A DNA stretch of 64,000 nucleotides, taken from assembly GCF_900110645.1 (NCBI RefSeq), contig NZ_FOFB01000015.1, positions 100,225 through 164,224 on the forward strand. The letters run 5' to 3'. The notes under the pieces were generated by a model. It did no database searches, was not told where the DNA came from, and was given only the letters and a program-made list of their open reading frames with translations. Every line of letters starts with the position of its first letter. Positions within the stretch are counted from its first letter, which is position 1. The position numbers were made by a program, and so were the translations under genes. This DNA comes from Neolewinella agarilytica (lineage in GTDB: Bacteria; Bacteroidota; Bacteroidia; Chitinophagales; Saprospiraceae). This document shows, one piece after another, positions 8,284 through 16,993 of the stretch.

Positions 8284-8841
8284 TTACTGTTCGTCACCGA
8301 AACTGGTGGGTTCCGCTTCTGAGATTACGAATGGAATCTCTTCACGAATAGACTTCCGCTTAGCGAATTCCATGTCATCCGTGTAGGGCTCACCGTACCG
8401 TTTGTTAGCCAGATCGTCCCAAAGTTCCTGATAGGCACCCTTCAATTCGTTGTAAACAGCCAGGTACGTTTGGTAATTGGTACCGCGGTCATTTTTCAAC
8501 GAAATAATGGCGTTTTGGGGAGACTCAGCCATGTTCGGCATATTGTTGGGGTTCATGATGAACTCCTTAGTGCTTTCGCGCAGGTTGGCGAGGCGCATAG
8601 GTTCTTCACGGACCAACAACTGGTTCTGAGCGTTTACGAGTACAGAGTACACGTTACGTTCTTTCAGCTTAGTGATGTCAGGCTCTTCGTCAGACCATGG
8701 TGGCAACTTAACGAGGATACCCTTGTCTTCAGCAATCGTAGTGGTCACAAGAAAGAAGATCAACAGCAGGAAGGCGATATCCGCCATGGAGCCTGCATTA
8801 ATCTCATTACTCATCCGGTCTCTTGTACTGGTCTTAGCCAT
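8284..8841 (-). CDS. exbD: ExbD/TolR family biopolymer transport protein, longer paralogue
   Basis: A 185-aa ExbD-family protein. Its N-terminal transmembrane segment (SMADIAFLLLIFFLVTTTI, about 18-36) carries the essential Asp (MADIAFL), and the periplasmic part is longer than in the paralogue and rich in charged residues, ending EEIPFVISEAEPTSFGDEQ. Bacteroidota often encode two consecutive ExbD proteins with one ExbB, consistent with a hetero-oligomeric motor. It lies 20 bp downstream of a small membrane protein gene and is followed by a terminator before the second exbD. Confidence 0.92.
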   Translation of the reverse strand: MAKTSTRDRMSNEINAGSMADIAFLLLIFFLVTTTIAEDKGILVKLPPWSDEEPDITKLKERNVYSVLVNAQNQLLVREEPMRLANLRESTKEFIMNPNNMPNMAESPQNAIISLKNDRGTNYQTYLAVYNELKGAYQELWDDLANKRYGEPYTDDMEFAKRKSIREEIPFVISEAEPTSFGDEQ

Positions 8842-8861
8842 CGTCTTGGTAGTTTAACGGA

Positions 8862-9365
8862 TTACTTAAAGATGCCACGAATACCAAACACGACCAGTGA
8901 AAGCACCGAAAGGGCAATCATGATCAGCGCTGCCAGGATGGCGCCACTGATAAACTTCAGGTTGCCACTCGTGAAAGTCGCTTCCTGAGAAGTCGTGAAC
9001 TTATTGATGGCGTTCTGGATTTCAGGCGACTCAGCGGCGATGTCTCCGTTAGCGGAAGAGTAACCGATGAAGACGATGGCTGCGAGTACCACCAAACCGA
9101 TGATTCCTTTTAAAGAACCTTTAGGGTCAGAGGCAAACTGCGCAACACCGAAAACGATGGCAGCGAGAAAAGCGATAACAATCAATACGATGGAGGCCAT
9201 CATACCAAAGTTAAAGATGTCTGTTTCGTAGCTCCGATCGTCTCCCTGAAGAGTATCAAAGACAGCTTCGTCAGCAGAGAAAATACTTCCCAGGAAGATT
9301 ACCGTAATCAGCAGTCCAATCCCAAAAGCCAGCGCCTGACCGTATTTATTCAAAAATGCGTACAT
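8862..9365 (-). CDS. Membrane protein of the exbB-exbD cluster, function unknown
   Basis: A 167-aa protein with about four hydrophobic helices: residues 12-28 (LAFGIGLLITVIFLGSI), about 55-77, about 85-102, and about 140-163. A polar loop around residues 103-135 separates the last two. It has no recognisable catalytic motif. Its fixed position between exbB and exbD (30 and 20 bp gaps) suggests an accessory subunit of the ExbBD motor or of the uptake machinery it drives. This is inference from location only. Confidence 0.7.
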   Translation of the reverse strand: MYAFLNKYGQALAFGIGLLITVIFLGSIFSADEAVFDTLQGDDRSYETDIFNFGMMASIVLIVIAFLAAIVFGVAQFASDPKGSLKGIIGLVVLAAIVFIGYSSANGDIAAESPEIQNAINKFTTSQEATFTSGNLKFISGAILAALIMIALSVLSLVVFGIRGIFK

Positions 9366-9395
9366 GCTATGATTGGATTTAGTAGTGAGTGCAAA

Positions 9396-10109
9396 TTACT
9401 TGCGGAATACGTTGTTCGTAGCCATGGTATCAACCAGAGCGATAGAAGCATCTTCCATACGGTTAACGATACCGTCGATCTTGTTTACAATGTAGTTGTA
9501 CAGGATCTGAAGAATAATAGCCACAACAAGACCGAATACAGTAGTAAGAAGGGCTACCTTAATACCACCGGCAACAACTGCAGGGGAAAGGTCACCAACT
9601 GTTTCGATACGGTTGAAGGCCTGGATCATACCAATTACCGTACCCATGAACCCAAGCATGGGTGCAATAGCGATAAAGAGAGAGATCCATACGAGGCCAC
9701 GCTCCAAAAGGCCCATTTGAACGGAACCGTAGGAAACAATAGCTTTCTCAACGGCGTCGGGGCCTTCGTCAGCGTGGCGAAGTCCTTCGTAAAGAACGCT
9801 GGCCGTTGGGCCGGCAGTGGACTTAGCAACCTCACGGGCTCCTTCCATGTCTCCGGCTTCAATGCGCTCACCGATGCGGCTGAGCAGCTTGTCCGTATTA
9901 GTGGATGCAAGGTTGAGGGTAATGATACGCTCAATACAGAAAGCCAGTCCGAGAATCAGACAGATAAGTACGATGGCCATGAAGCGCCAGTCACCATCGA
10001 TGAACTGTTTCTTCAGAACCTGGAAGCCAGCGGAGTCCTGTGCTAACAGGTCCGAAGCGGAAAATGCTACCAGCGAAAGGGCCGCCAGCGTCTTGAATAG
10101 ATGTCGCAT
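9396..10109 (-). CDS. exbB: MotA/TolQ/ExbB proton channel family protein
   Basis: A 237-aa proton channel subunit of the ExbBD motor. It begins with a signal-like or extra N-terminal helix ending SDLLAQ, followed by TM helices around 42-62 (MAIVLICLILGLAFCIERI), 150-170 (LVWISLFIAIAPMLGFMGTV) and 185-208. The APMLGFMGTVIGMIQAF segment and GGIKVALLTTVFGLVVAI are the TolQ/ExbB core that lines the proton path. I start at ATG 10109; a TTG two codons upstream is also open. A TAAATTTG -7 box lies three bases upstream of the ATG, implying a leaderless or near-leaderless mRNA. First gene of the exb cluster. Confidence 0.93.
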   Translation of the reverse strand: MRHLFKTLAALSLVAFSASDLLAQDSAGFQVLKKQFIDGDWRFMAIVLICLILGLAFCIERIITLNLASTNTDKLLSRIGERIEAGDMEGAREVAKSTAGPTASVLYEGLRHADEGPDAVEKAIVSYGSVQMGLLERGLVWISLFIAIAPMLGFMGTVIGMIQAFNRIETVGDLSPAVVAGGIKVALLTTVFGLVVAIILQILYNYIVNKIDGIVNRMEDASIALVDTMATNNVFRK

Positions 10110-10112
10110 AGC

Positions 10113-10120
10113 CAAATTTA
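10113..10120 (-). promoter_or_regulatory. -7 box abutting the exbB start codon
   Basis: TAAATTTG on the minus strand is a perfect TAnnTTTG match; only GCT separates it from the ATG at 10109. No clear -33 element is seen. Confidence 0.45.
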
Positions 10121-10260
10121 GGTTTAACGAATAGTTTGTGCGTGATAAGAAATCCCCGGGCCGGCCCTGCCGGGCCGGGAGAATGTAAATGTAAGTAGTA
10201 TATCGCCGTTGCGATATTTGATGCGATAAGATAAGCAGAACTTTTACTTATCACAATTTT

Positions 10261-10578
10261 CAATGCGGAGAGAGGGACAACTCCTTTCAGTCGTGATCGC
10301 TGCGCTCAATGTTCGAACACTACGAGACCGTCGGAAAATATCTCCTGCTTAACTCCTTCTTGTCAATGCGGAGAGAGAGGGATGACTCCTTTCAGTCGTG
10401 ATCGCTGCGCTCAATGTTCGAACACTACGAGACCGTCGGAAAATATCTCTCACCTAACTCCTTCTTGTCAATGCGGAGAGAGAGGGATGACTCCCTTCAG
10501 TCGTGATCGCTGCGCTCAATGTTCGAACACTACGAGACCGTCGGAAAATATCTCTCACCTAACTCCTTCTTGTCAATG
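10261..10578. repeat. Tandem array of three ~105-bp units abutting tRNA-Ser
   Basis: Units start at 10261 (103 bp), 10364 (105 bp) and 10469 (105 bp); units 2 and 3 differ at about one base, and unit 1 differs more. Each begins CAATGCGGAGAGAGAGGGA (two bases shorter in unit 1), identical to the tRNA-Ser 3' end plus flank at 10574-10592, and about 34 bp later has TTCGAACACTACGAGAC, close to the tRNA T-loop segment TTCGAACCCTCGAGAC. The units thus look like tRNA-Ser 3' ends split by an insertion and followed by ~35 bp of other sequence. An ORF across part of the array is not convincing. Together with 10110-10260, where I see only an AT-rich region, this fills the exbB-tRNA gap. Confidence 0.85.
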
Positions 10579-10665
10579 CGGAGAGAGAGGGATTCGAACC
10601 CTCGAGACAGTTACCCGCCTATACGCTTTCCAGGCGTACCTCTTCAGCCACTCGAGCACCTCTCC
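10579..10665 (-). tRNA. tRNA-Ser (anticodon GGA)
   Basis: The 87-nt minus-strand gene starts GGAGAGGTGCTCGAGTGG. It has the acceptor stem GGAGAGG/TCTCTCC with discriminator G, the D-arm, the anticodon stem-loop with CTGGAAA giving anticodon GGA, a long class II variable arm, and a T-arm with GGTTCGAATCC. The CCA end is not encoded. The 3' end continues directly into the tandem repeat array. Confidence 0.95.
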
Positions 10666-10786
10666 TAATCATATTGTGAGGCCTTAATGTTCGCTATCCG
10701 TTGATAGCCTTGCTCGCAATAGACGCAAAAATTGCAAAAACGATCAACAAAACAAAATTTTTATTGGCTGTTGAGACAATTAAGAC

Positions 10787-11605
10787 TCACTTTATGAGCG
10801 CTTGCTTAGCTGCCCAGGGGAAATCTTTCTGTGCAAAGCGGTCAAGTTCAAAGAGTTGCCACGAATTTTCGTTTGTTTGTCGGCCAACGGCCTCAGGAGA
10901 AGTTTCCCAAATTTCTGCAATTTTTTCTGCGACGAAAGGTAAAAAAGCTGTCTCGTTCCGTTTTCCGCGCTTCGGGACGGGTGCCAGGTAAGGAGCATCC
11001 GTCTCGAGTAAAATACGATTCTGTGGGGCTGCTTTTAGCACGGGTTCCAGGCCGCCATTCTTGAAGGTTGCCACTCCTCCGATTCCCAGATAGAAACCCA
11101 GGGAGATGGCTTCCTGTGCCTGCTCTACGCTTCCCGTAAAGCAGTGAAAGACGCCTCTGAGTTTCGGGTTGTTAATATCCTTTATGATGGCCAACAACTC
11201 ATCAATGGACTCCCGGGCGTGGATACAAATCGGCAGATCGTAGTCAATTGCCCACTGGCATTGCCTGCGAAAAGCAATTTCCTGTTGTTCCCGGAAGCTT
11301 TTATCCCAATACAGATCCATCCCAATTTCACCGATTGCCACCCAACGGCGTTCCGCCAGGTAGTTTTCAATGATGGCCAGCTCTTCCTCAAAGTTTTCTT
11401 TAACGCTAACCGGGTGAAGACCGATCATTGCTAAGGTAAGGGCAGGATACTCCTTTTCAAGTAAAAGCATTTCAGCATGGCTGCTGCTATCCACTGCCGG
11501 CATAATGGCTAATTCCACCCCTGCGGCGGAGATACGAGCCATCATTTCTTTGCGGTCAGCAGCAAACTTGGTGCTATAGAGGTGAGTATGCGTATCAATG
11601 TACAT
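10787..11605 (-). CDS. TatD family metal-dependent hydrolase
   Basis: A 272-aa TIM-barrel hydrolase with the TatD metal ligands: H6 and H8 (DTHTHLY), E93 (GEIGMD), H129 (CIHARES), H154 (FHCFTGS) and D203 (ETDAPYLAP). Members are 3'-5' exonucleases/DNases or D-aminoacyl-tRNA deacylase-like enzymes, and many YcfH/YabD-type proteins remain of uncertain role. Cytoplasmic. It diverges from rnhA with 82 bp between start codons and stands alone; the tRNA-Ser gene lies downstream on the same strand. Confidence 0.92.
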   Translation of the reverse strand: MYIDTHTHLYSTKFAADRKEMMARISAAGVELAIMPAVDSSSHAEMLLLEKEYPALTLAMIGLHPVSVKENFEEELAIIENYLAERRWVAIGEIGMDLYWDKSFREQQEIAFRRQCQWAIDYDLPICIHARESIDELLAIIKDINNPKLRGVFHCFTGSVEQAQEAISLGFYLGIGGVATFKNGGLEPVLKAAPQNRILLETDAPYLAPVPKRGKRNETAFLPFVAEKIAEIWETSPEAVGRQTNENSWQLFELDRFAQKDFPWAAKQALIK

Positions 11606-11687
11606 AGGTTACGATAACAGTAATGCGCCCCAATTCCTTTTTGGTGGTTGGGGGGTGAGAAAAAAATGCTCGGCTTACCTTCGCTCC

Positions 11688-12344
11688 ATGGCAAAGAAAA
11701 CGAAGTTCTACGTAGTCTGGCTGGGGCATCGCCCCGGCGTTTATACGGATTGGCCTACGGCCAAGCAACAAATAGATGGCTACAAAGGTGCGAAGTATAA
11801 ATCTTTCCCCGACCGCCGGCAGGCGGAAGCGGCCTTTGCCAACGGTTTCCAGTCTTACATAAAAGCCGCCACCTCCCCTGCCGCCAGAAAAACATCGAAC
11901 CTGCGGAAGCGCCGCCAAAATGCTCCTCATACCGATAAAATCATCACACGCAGCATTAGTGTTGACGCTGCCTGCTCCGGCAACCCGGGAAAAATGGAAT
12001 ATCAGGGTGTCACCACCTCCGGAAAGAAACAGCTCTTTCACCGGGCATTCCCGCTGGGAACCAATAATATCGGTGAATTCCTGGCACTCGTTCATGCCCT
12101 TGCTTTCCTCAAAGGGCAAGACATGGGCGACCTGCCGATTTACAGTGACTCCCAAATTGCCATCGGGTGGGTGCAGAAAAAAAAGTGTAAAACCACTCTT
12201 GCCAAAACCCCCAGGACAGAGGAACTATACACCTATATTGAACGTGCCGAAGCATGGCTGAAGGCCAACCCGGTCACGAACCCAATCTATAAATGGAACA
12301 CTAAGGCATGGGGAGAAATCCCCGCAGATTTTGGCAGAAAGTAG
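11688..12344 (+). CDS. rnhA: Ribonuclease H with N-terminal viroplasmin (RNase H1 hybrid-binding) domain
   Basis: It cleaves the RNA strand of RNA-DNA hybrids. The N-terminal ~55 residues (KFYVVWLGHRPGVYTDW, then YKSFPDRRQAEAAF) are the viroplasmin/hybrid-binding domain, and residues ~87-218 are the catalytic RNase H fold with D93 (SVDAACSGNPG), E130 (NIGEFLALVHAL), D154 (YSDSQIAIGW) and D214 (GEIPADFGRK). I begin at ATG 11688 (218 aa); the longer frame from 11598 would overlap the tatD-like start and has no family similarity. A TACCTTCG sequence, one mismatch from a -7 box, lies four bases before the ATG. Convergent with def. Confidence 0.93.
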   Translation: MAKKTKFYVVWLGHRPGVYTDWPTAKQQIDGYKGAKYKSFPDRRQAEAAFANGFQSYIKAATSPAARKTSNLRKRRQNAPHTDKIITRSISVDAACSGNPGKMEYQGVTTSGKKQLFHRAFPLGTNNIGEFLALVHALAFLKGQDMGDLPIYSDSQIAIGWVQKKKCKTTLAKTPRTEELYTYIERAEAWLKANPVTNPIYKWNTKAWGEIPADFGRK

Positions 12345-12373
12345 ACGCTACGCTTTAAGACGTCGCTTCGCGC

Positions 12374-12928
12374 CTACTTCACAAATTTCATCCGATACTT
12401 AGCGCTGATATTGCCCTTCTTTATATTCTCCAGCTTCCGTTTGATCATCCGCCTTTTGAGTGGCTTAAGTAGTTCTGTGAACAGGATGCCTTCAATGTGA
12501 TCATACTCATGCTGGATGACGCGGGCGTTCAAGCCAGTGAATGTTTCTTCGTGTTCAACGAAGTTCTCATCAAGCCACCGGATGGTGATTTCTTCCGGGC
12601 GCTCAACATCTCCGGAGAGGTCAGGGATACTGAGACATCCTTCGGAGTACGAACAATCGTCACCGGCTTCCTCCAGAATTTCCGCATTGATGAACACCTT
12701 TTTAATCCCCAGATGTTCTTCTCCTTCCTCATGCATCGGTCCGCTATCTACCAGAAAAAGTCGGATAGACCGGCCAATCTGAGGAGCAGCCAGGCCCACG
12801 CCATTGGCATTTTCCATCGTTTCCCACATATCTTCGATGAGCTGCTCTAAGCCTTCATAATCCGGGGTGATATCTTTAGCAACTTTCTTGAGGACAGGTT
12901 GCCCATATGCGTAAATCGGTAATTTCAT
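12374..12928 (-). CDS. def: Peptide deformylase
   Basis: It removes the N-formyl group from nascent proteins using a bound metal. The 184-aa sequence has all three motifs: GVGLAAPQ (43-50), EGCLS with metal-ligand Cys98 (96-100) and HEYDH (140-144) with the two His ligands and the catalytic Glu. The C-terminus is a basic tail (KRRMIKRKLENIKKG) usual in Bacteroidota. It lies 46 bp downstream of ruvX in the same direction, so the two may share a transcript; no methionyl-tRNA formyltransferase gene is nearby. Confidence 0.96.
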   Translation of the reverse strand: MKLPIYAYGQPVLKKVAKDITPDYEGLEQLIEDMWETMENANGVGLAAPQIGRSIRLFLVDSGPMHEEGEEHLGIKKVFINAEILEEAGDDCSYSEGCLSIPDLSGDVERPEEITIRWLDENFVEHEETFTGLNARVIQHEYDHIEGILFTELLKPLKRRMIKRKLENIKKGNISAKYRMKFVK

Positions 12929-12974
12929 GACAGGTGGATAATTCGTAAAACTGTTTTAAATAAGCCAAAAAGAC

Positions 12975-13385
12975 TTACGTGATGGACTCCATAAAGTCCT
13001 GCAAAATGATAGTCGCAGCCATCTTATCAATACGCTCCTTTTCCCGCCTTTTCATTTTAGGCACCCCCATTTCAATGAGCGCTTCCATGGCACGTTTGGA
13101 AGTCCGGAATTCGTCTTGTCTGTGTAGCGTTATCTCTGGATATAGTTTGGCAAATTTACGTTCAAAGCCAATAACATGCTCATGTATTTTGTTGGGTTTA
13201 CCATCTTTATGCAGGCTTTCACCAATCACCAGGTCCCCGACGGGTTCTTTTTCGAGGTAGGTTTTCAGCCAGTCGAAAAGCTGCCAGGTAGGTATAGTCT
13301 CCAGGCCCGTAGCGATAATTCGCAGCGGGTCACTAGCGGCAATTCCGCACTTCTTAGAACCGTAATCAATGGCAAGGATACGCAC
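12975..13385 (-). CDS. ruvX: Putative pre-16S rRNA nuclease / Holliday junction resolvase-like protein YqgF
   Basis: A 136-aa RNase H-fold protein with the YqgF motifs: AIDYGSKKCGIAASDP (D7), VIGESLHKDG (E56), and the C-terminal DEFRTSKRAMEAL and DKMAATIILQDF (D120), consistent with a DDE-type active site. The bacterial family is required for 16S rRNA 5'-end maturation in E. coli; resolvase activity has been reported for some homologues. The start is GTG at 13385, embedded in a CACGTGG...CCACGTG dyad. It precedes def by 46 bp. Confidence 0.93.
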   Translation of the reverse strand: MRILAIDYGSKKCGIAASDPLRIIATGLETIPTWQLFDWLKTYLEKEPVGDLVIGESLHKDGKPNKIHEHVIGFERKFAKLYPEITLHRQDEFRTSKRAMEALIEMGVPKMKRREKERIDKMAATIILQDFMESIT

Positions 13386-13407
13386 GTGGGGATAATTTTA
13401 CCACGTG
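13383..13407. promoter_or_regulatory. CACGTGG inverted repeat over the ruvX start
   Basis: CACGTGG (13383-13389) and CCACGTG (13401-13407) are perfect inverted arms with an 11-bp AT-rich spacer; the GTG start codon of ruvX lies inside the left arm. It could be an operator or a translation-masking hairpin. No regulator can be named. Confidence 0.3.
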
Positions 13408-13463
13408 ATAACGTTCTAATCCTCTGCCAGGTTTCCCGGGCGACGGAGCGCAGGTGCAAAGAA

Positions 13464-13500
13464 CGCTTGTAGCGCCAGTTTTGGCTTAGCGCTACAAGCG
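13464..13500 (-). terminator. Hairpin downstream of the RND permease gene
   Basis: CGCTTGTAGCGC (13464-13475) and GCGCTACAAGCG (13489-13500) form a perfect 12-bp stem with a 13-nt loop just past the efflux operon. The minus-strand tail is TTCTTTGCACC, only weakly T-rich, so termination is likely but not certain. The adjacent 13446-13462 carries the dispersed TGCACCTGC element. Confidence 0.6.
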
Positions 13501-13516
13501 GTAATTAAGAGCGCGT

Positions 13517-16500
13517 TTAAGACTGGCCGGAGCCAATCGCGTCTTTATCAATAGCCAGGTTCCGGTCTTCTGACGAAGAAAAAGACAGTCGCTTCACCAA
13601 AGATTTGATACTCCGACGAGACTTATAGATGAGCCACATCATTACCGGCACCACGACCAGTGTAAGGAAGGTGGCGAAGACCATACCGTAGATGATCGTC
13701 CAGGCCATTGGTCCCCAGATGGCGGTATTGTCTCCTCCGAGGAAGTAGCGACCATCCCAGGTAGCGATAAAGCTGAAGAAGTCAAAGTTGAAACCAATAG
13801 CCAGCGGAATCAGGCCCAGAACGGTAGTAATTGCCGTAAGCAGTACCGGTCGGAGGCGGGTAGACCCGCCATCAACGATAGCGTTTCGAATGTCCTCCAG
13901 CTCCAGCTCAGAGATTTTTTCCAGGCCCTGTTCAGCTACCTTTTCTTTCATCAGCAAGGTGGTGTAGTCAATCAGCACGATGGCGTTATTAACCACTACT
14001 CCCGCCAGGGAGATGATACCTACACCGGTAAAGACAATCGACAGTGTTCCACCAAAGAAGTAATAGCCCAGTAAGACACCGATTAGTGAAAGCACTACTG
14101 AAGTCAGGATTATGAACGGTGAACTGATGCTGTTAAACTGAGCAACGATGATAATGAAGATCAAAAACAGAGCAAAGACGAAAGCTCCGAGCAAAAAGCC
14201 CAGGTCTTCCTGTTGCTGCTGCTGCTCTCCGGTAAAGGCGTAGTTGAAGCCCTCCGGCATATCATAGCCCTGCAGGGCTTCCTCAATCTGGGGCACTACG
14301 CTGTTCCCTACGTAGCCATCCAGCACGTTAGAGCTGATGGTGATCACCCGGTCCAGGTCTTTACGTTTAATGCTGGAGTAGGTGGAGGTGTACTCCACGT
14401 CCGCCACCGTACTGATGGGCACCTGAGAAATCTGGCCATTGGCGGGATCACGGAAAGTGATGCGCTGGTCGAGCAGCGCTTCAACGCTGTTGCGATCCTG
14501 CTCCCGGAGGCGAATAAAGATCGGGAACTCGTCTTCCCCGAGCTTATACTTACTCACTTCCTTACCATAGACGGATGTCCGCAGAGCACTGGCTACCTGG
14601 AAAGTACTCAGGCCAAACCGGCGGGCTGCTTCCCGATCAACTTTAACGAGTAATTCGGGCTTGCCGAGCTTTACGTCAGCGGTCAGCTCTTCAATACCCG
14701 GAATGCCCTGAGAATTGATGTAACTGATGATGTCGTCTCCCAGGGGAATAAGCTTCTCCAGGTCTTCCCCCGTTACCTCCAGGTTGATGGCTTTGCCCGT
14801 AGGAGGTCCGTCAGCATTTTTGTCAACAGTGATCTTAGCCCCGGGAATTCCCTGAACCGTTTCCCGGATCTCCTGCATGATTACGTTCGTGCTTACACCG
14901 CCCCGTTCGCGGAAGGGGACAAAGCTGACGGTAATTCTGGCTTTATTAGGCGTAACGCCGGGCTCCGGCGGGGTATTGGGATCGGAGGTATTCTCTCCGA
15001 TCTGGGTCAGTACAGATTCCACCACCTCATCATAAGGCTCCAGAAGCTTCAGAATTTTAGTTTCCAGCTGCTTGGCCACCAGGTCGGTGGCCATAATGTC
15101 TGATCCCAGCGGCAGCTCTACGAAAGCATTAACGTAGAGAGGGTCCGCTGAGGGGAAGAACTCTACCTGCACCCGCTTAGAGGTGGAGATCAGGAAAATG
15201 GACAAAAAGAACAGGCCAATGGTACCAAACAGAATACTCCGTCCCCAGCGCAGAGAGAAGTTAATGGCGCCTTTGTATTTGCCCTCGAGCCAGGGGAGGA
15301 AGCGGTCCTGGAAGACAAACGATACCGGGCGTAGCATGAAATAGTATACCAAAGTTGTGATCGTAACGATCACCATCAGGTTGAAGAACCACTTCTGACC
15401 GCCAAGCAGGCCAATAAGCACGCCAAGAACCATCAAGAGCCCTGCTATTAACAACGTTCTCAGCATCCCGCGGCTGCGCCCCTTTTGCGTTTCCGCACGC
15501 TCATCAATCTTCATGAAGCTTTTAGCCAGTACGGGGTTGATCACCAGTGCCACAATGAGGGAAGACCCGAGTACCAGAATCAACGTAATGGGGAAGTATT
15601 TCATAAACTCCCCCACAATACCCGGCCATACGGCCAGGGGGCTAAAGGCCGCCAGGGTGGTTGCCGTAGAGGCGATGATCGGCCAGGCAACCTCGCCTGC
15701 ACCAAACTTTGCGGCATTATCCGATTTTCGGCCAAGCTGCATATACCGGTAAACGTTCTCTACAATCACGATACCGTTATCCACCAGCAGACCAAGAGCC
15801 AGAATCAAGGCGAAGAGTACCACAATGTTAAGCGTGACGCCCGACAGCCAAATCCATAAAATCCCCATTAGCATAGACAATGGGATGGCGATACCCACAA
15901 AGAGGGCATTGCGCAGACCGAGAAAGAAAAGAAGTACGAGAACCACGAGGATTACCCCGGAGATGATACTGTTTTCCAGGTTGTCTACCTGATCGCGGGT
16001 GTTGTCACTTTGGTCGTTGAAGAAGGTGATCTCCAGATCTTCAGGTAGTTGCTTCTTCATTCTGGCAACCACCTCTTCAATTTCATCCGAAGTAGTCAAC
16101 AGGTTTTCACCTGACTTCTTAATCACATCCAGGCTTACCACCGGCAGGGCGTTCGCCCGGGCAATACTGATGGGGTCTTCGTAGCCGAATTCAACCGTCG
16201 CAATGTCCCGGAGATACACCAGCCGCTGACGCTCGTTTTTCACGATGGTATTGGCCAGTTCATCAGCATTCTGATATTCCCCAACCACCCGGATTGCACG
16301 GCGAACATTGTTGTTCACAATCTCTCCGCCAGAAAGGGTGAGGTTCTCGCTGCCAATGGCATTTTCGATGTCCTGAAAGCTGATTTCCAGACTCTCCATT
16401 TTACGTACATCAACGGCAATCTCGATTTCCCGATCCTGCACTCCCTTCAGCTGTACGTCATTGACGCCCTTAATGTCTTCGATCTCTTCTTCCATCATTT

Positions 16501-16993
16501 CTCCGTAGCGCCGCAGGTCATCCGGTGAATAGTCTCCACTCATGTTAACCGTTACGATGGGAAAGTCAGAAGCAGAGATTTCCAGAATCGTTGGGTCTGT
16601 ATCCAGATCCGAGGGTAGCTCCGGCTTGGCAACATCAACGGCGTCCTTCACCCGGCGCACGGCTTCATCGATGTCTTCATCAGCATTGAATTCTACGGTG
16701 ATAACCGAGAAATCCTGAATACTGGTAGAAGTGATTTTCTTGAGCCCGTCTACGCTCTGAAGTTCTTTTTCCAGTGGCCGGGTAACCAGGCTTTCGATGT
16801 CAGCCGCCGAGTTACCGAAGTAGGGCGTATTGACAAATACCTGCGGAAATTTCACCTCCGGAAACTGCTCCTTCGGCACCTGATCATAGGCGTAAAGACC
16901 AAAGATGAAGATCATTATGGTGAGCAGAAAGACGCTGGTGGAATTGTCTACTGCCAGGTTGGTCAGGGAGAATGTTCTTTTATTCTGTTCCAT
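13517..16993 (-). CDS. Efflux RND transporter permease (AcrB/HAE1-like)
   Basis: A 1158-aa inner-membrane proton-driven pump. It shows the RND layout: TM1 near residues 20-38, a large porter domain with PTILEISASDFPIVTVNMSG and VQDREIEIAVD, a TM2-6 block (SIISGVILVVLVLLFFLGL; GLLVDNGIVIVENVYR with the proton-relay Asp pair region), an extra segment around 510-550, a second porter domain, and the C-terminal TM block (GVVVNNAIVLIDY; TRLRPVLLTAITTVLGLIPLA). It is longer than AcrB because of an insertion between the TM blocks (SRGMLRTLLIAGLLMVLGVL...). Substrates cannot be deduced. It is the last gene of the TetR-TolC-MFP-RND operon, separated from the MFP gene by 181 bp of short tandem repeats. 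Confidence 0.95.
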   Translation of the reverse strand: MEQNKRTFSLTNLAVDNSTSVFLLTIMIFIFGLYAYDQVPKEQFPEVKFPQVFVNTPYFGNSAADIESLVTRPLEKELQSVDGLKKITSTSIQDFSVITVEFNADEDIDEAVRRVKDAVDVAKPELPSDLDTDPTILEISASDFPIVTVNMSGDYSPDDLRRYGEMMEEEIEDIKGVNDVQLKGVQDREIEIAVDVRKMESLEISFQDIENAIGSENLTLSGGEIVNNNVRRAIRVVGEYQNADELANTIVKNERQRLVYLRDIATVEFGYEDPISIARANALPVVSLDVIKKSGENLLTTSDEIEEVVARMKKQLPEDLEITFFNDQSDNTRDQVDNLENSIISGVILVVLVLLFFLGLRNALFVGIAIPLSMLMGILWIWLSGVTLNIVVLFALILALGLLVDNGIVIVENVYRYMQLGRKSDNAAKFGAGEVAWPIIASTATTLAAFSPLAVWPGIVGEFMKYFPITLILVLGSSLIVALVINPVLAKSFMKIDERAETQKGRSRGMLRTLLIAGLLMVLGVLIGLLGGQKWFFNLMVIVTITTLVYYFMLRPVSFVFQDRFLPWLEGKYKGAINFSLRWGRSILFGTIGLFFLSIFLISTSKRVQVEFFPSADPLYVNAFVELPLGSDIMATDLVAKQLETKILKLLEPYDEVVESVLTQIGENTSDPNTPPEPGVTPNKARITVSFVPFRERGGVSTNVIMQEIRETVQGIPGAKITVDKNADGPPTGKAINLEVTGEDLEKLIPLGDDIISYINSQGIPGIEELTADVKLGKPELLVKVDREAARRFGLSTFQVASALRTSVYGKEVSKYKLGEDEFPIFIRLREQDRNSVEALLDQRITFRDPANGQISQVPISTVADVEYTSTYSSIKRKDLDRVITISSNVLDGYVGNSVVPQIEEALQGYDMPEGFNYAFTGEQQQQQEDLGFLLGAFVFALFLIFIIIVAQFNSISSPFIILTSVVLSLIGVLLGYYFFGGTLSIVFTGVGIISLAGVVVNNAIVLIDYTTLLMKEKVAEQGLEKISELELEDIRNAIVDGGSTRLRPVLLTAITTVLGLIPLAIGFNFDFFSFIATWDGRYFLGGDNTAIWGPMAWTIIYGMVFATFLTLVVVPVMMWLIYKSRRSIKSLVKRLSFSSSEDRNLAIDKDAIGSGQS

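Noticed and set aside
10261..10665. An integrated genomic island bounded by the tRNA-Ser 3'-end copies
   Set aside because: The copies are only ~105 bp apart with no gene between them and no integrase in the window; at most they are scars.
10382..10687. A 101-codon frame across the tRNA-linked array, with repeated CQCGERG words
   Set aside because: It is just the 105-bp unit (a multiple of three) read as protein and runs antisense through the tRNA gene.
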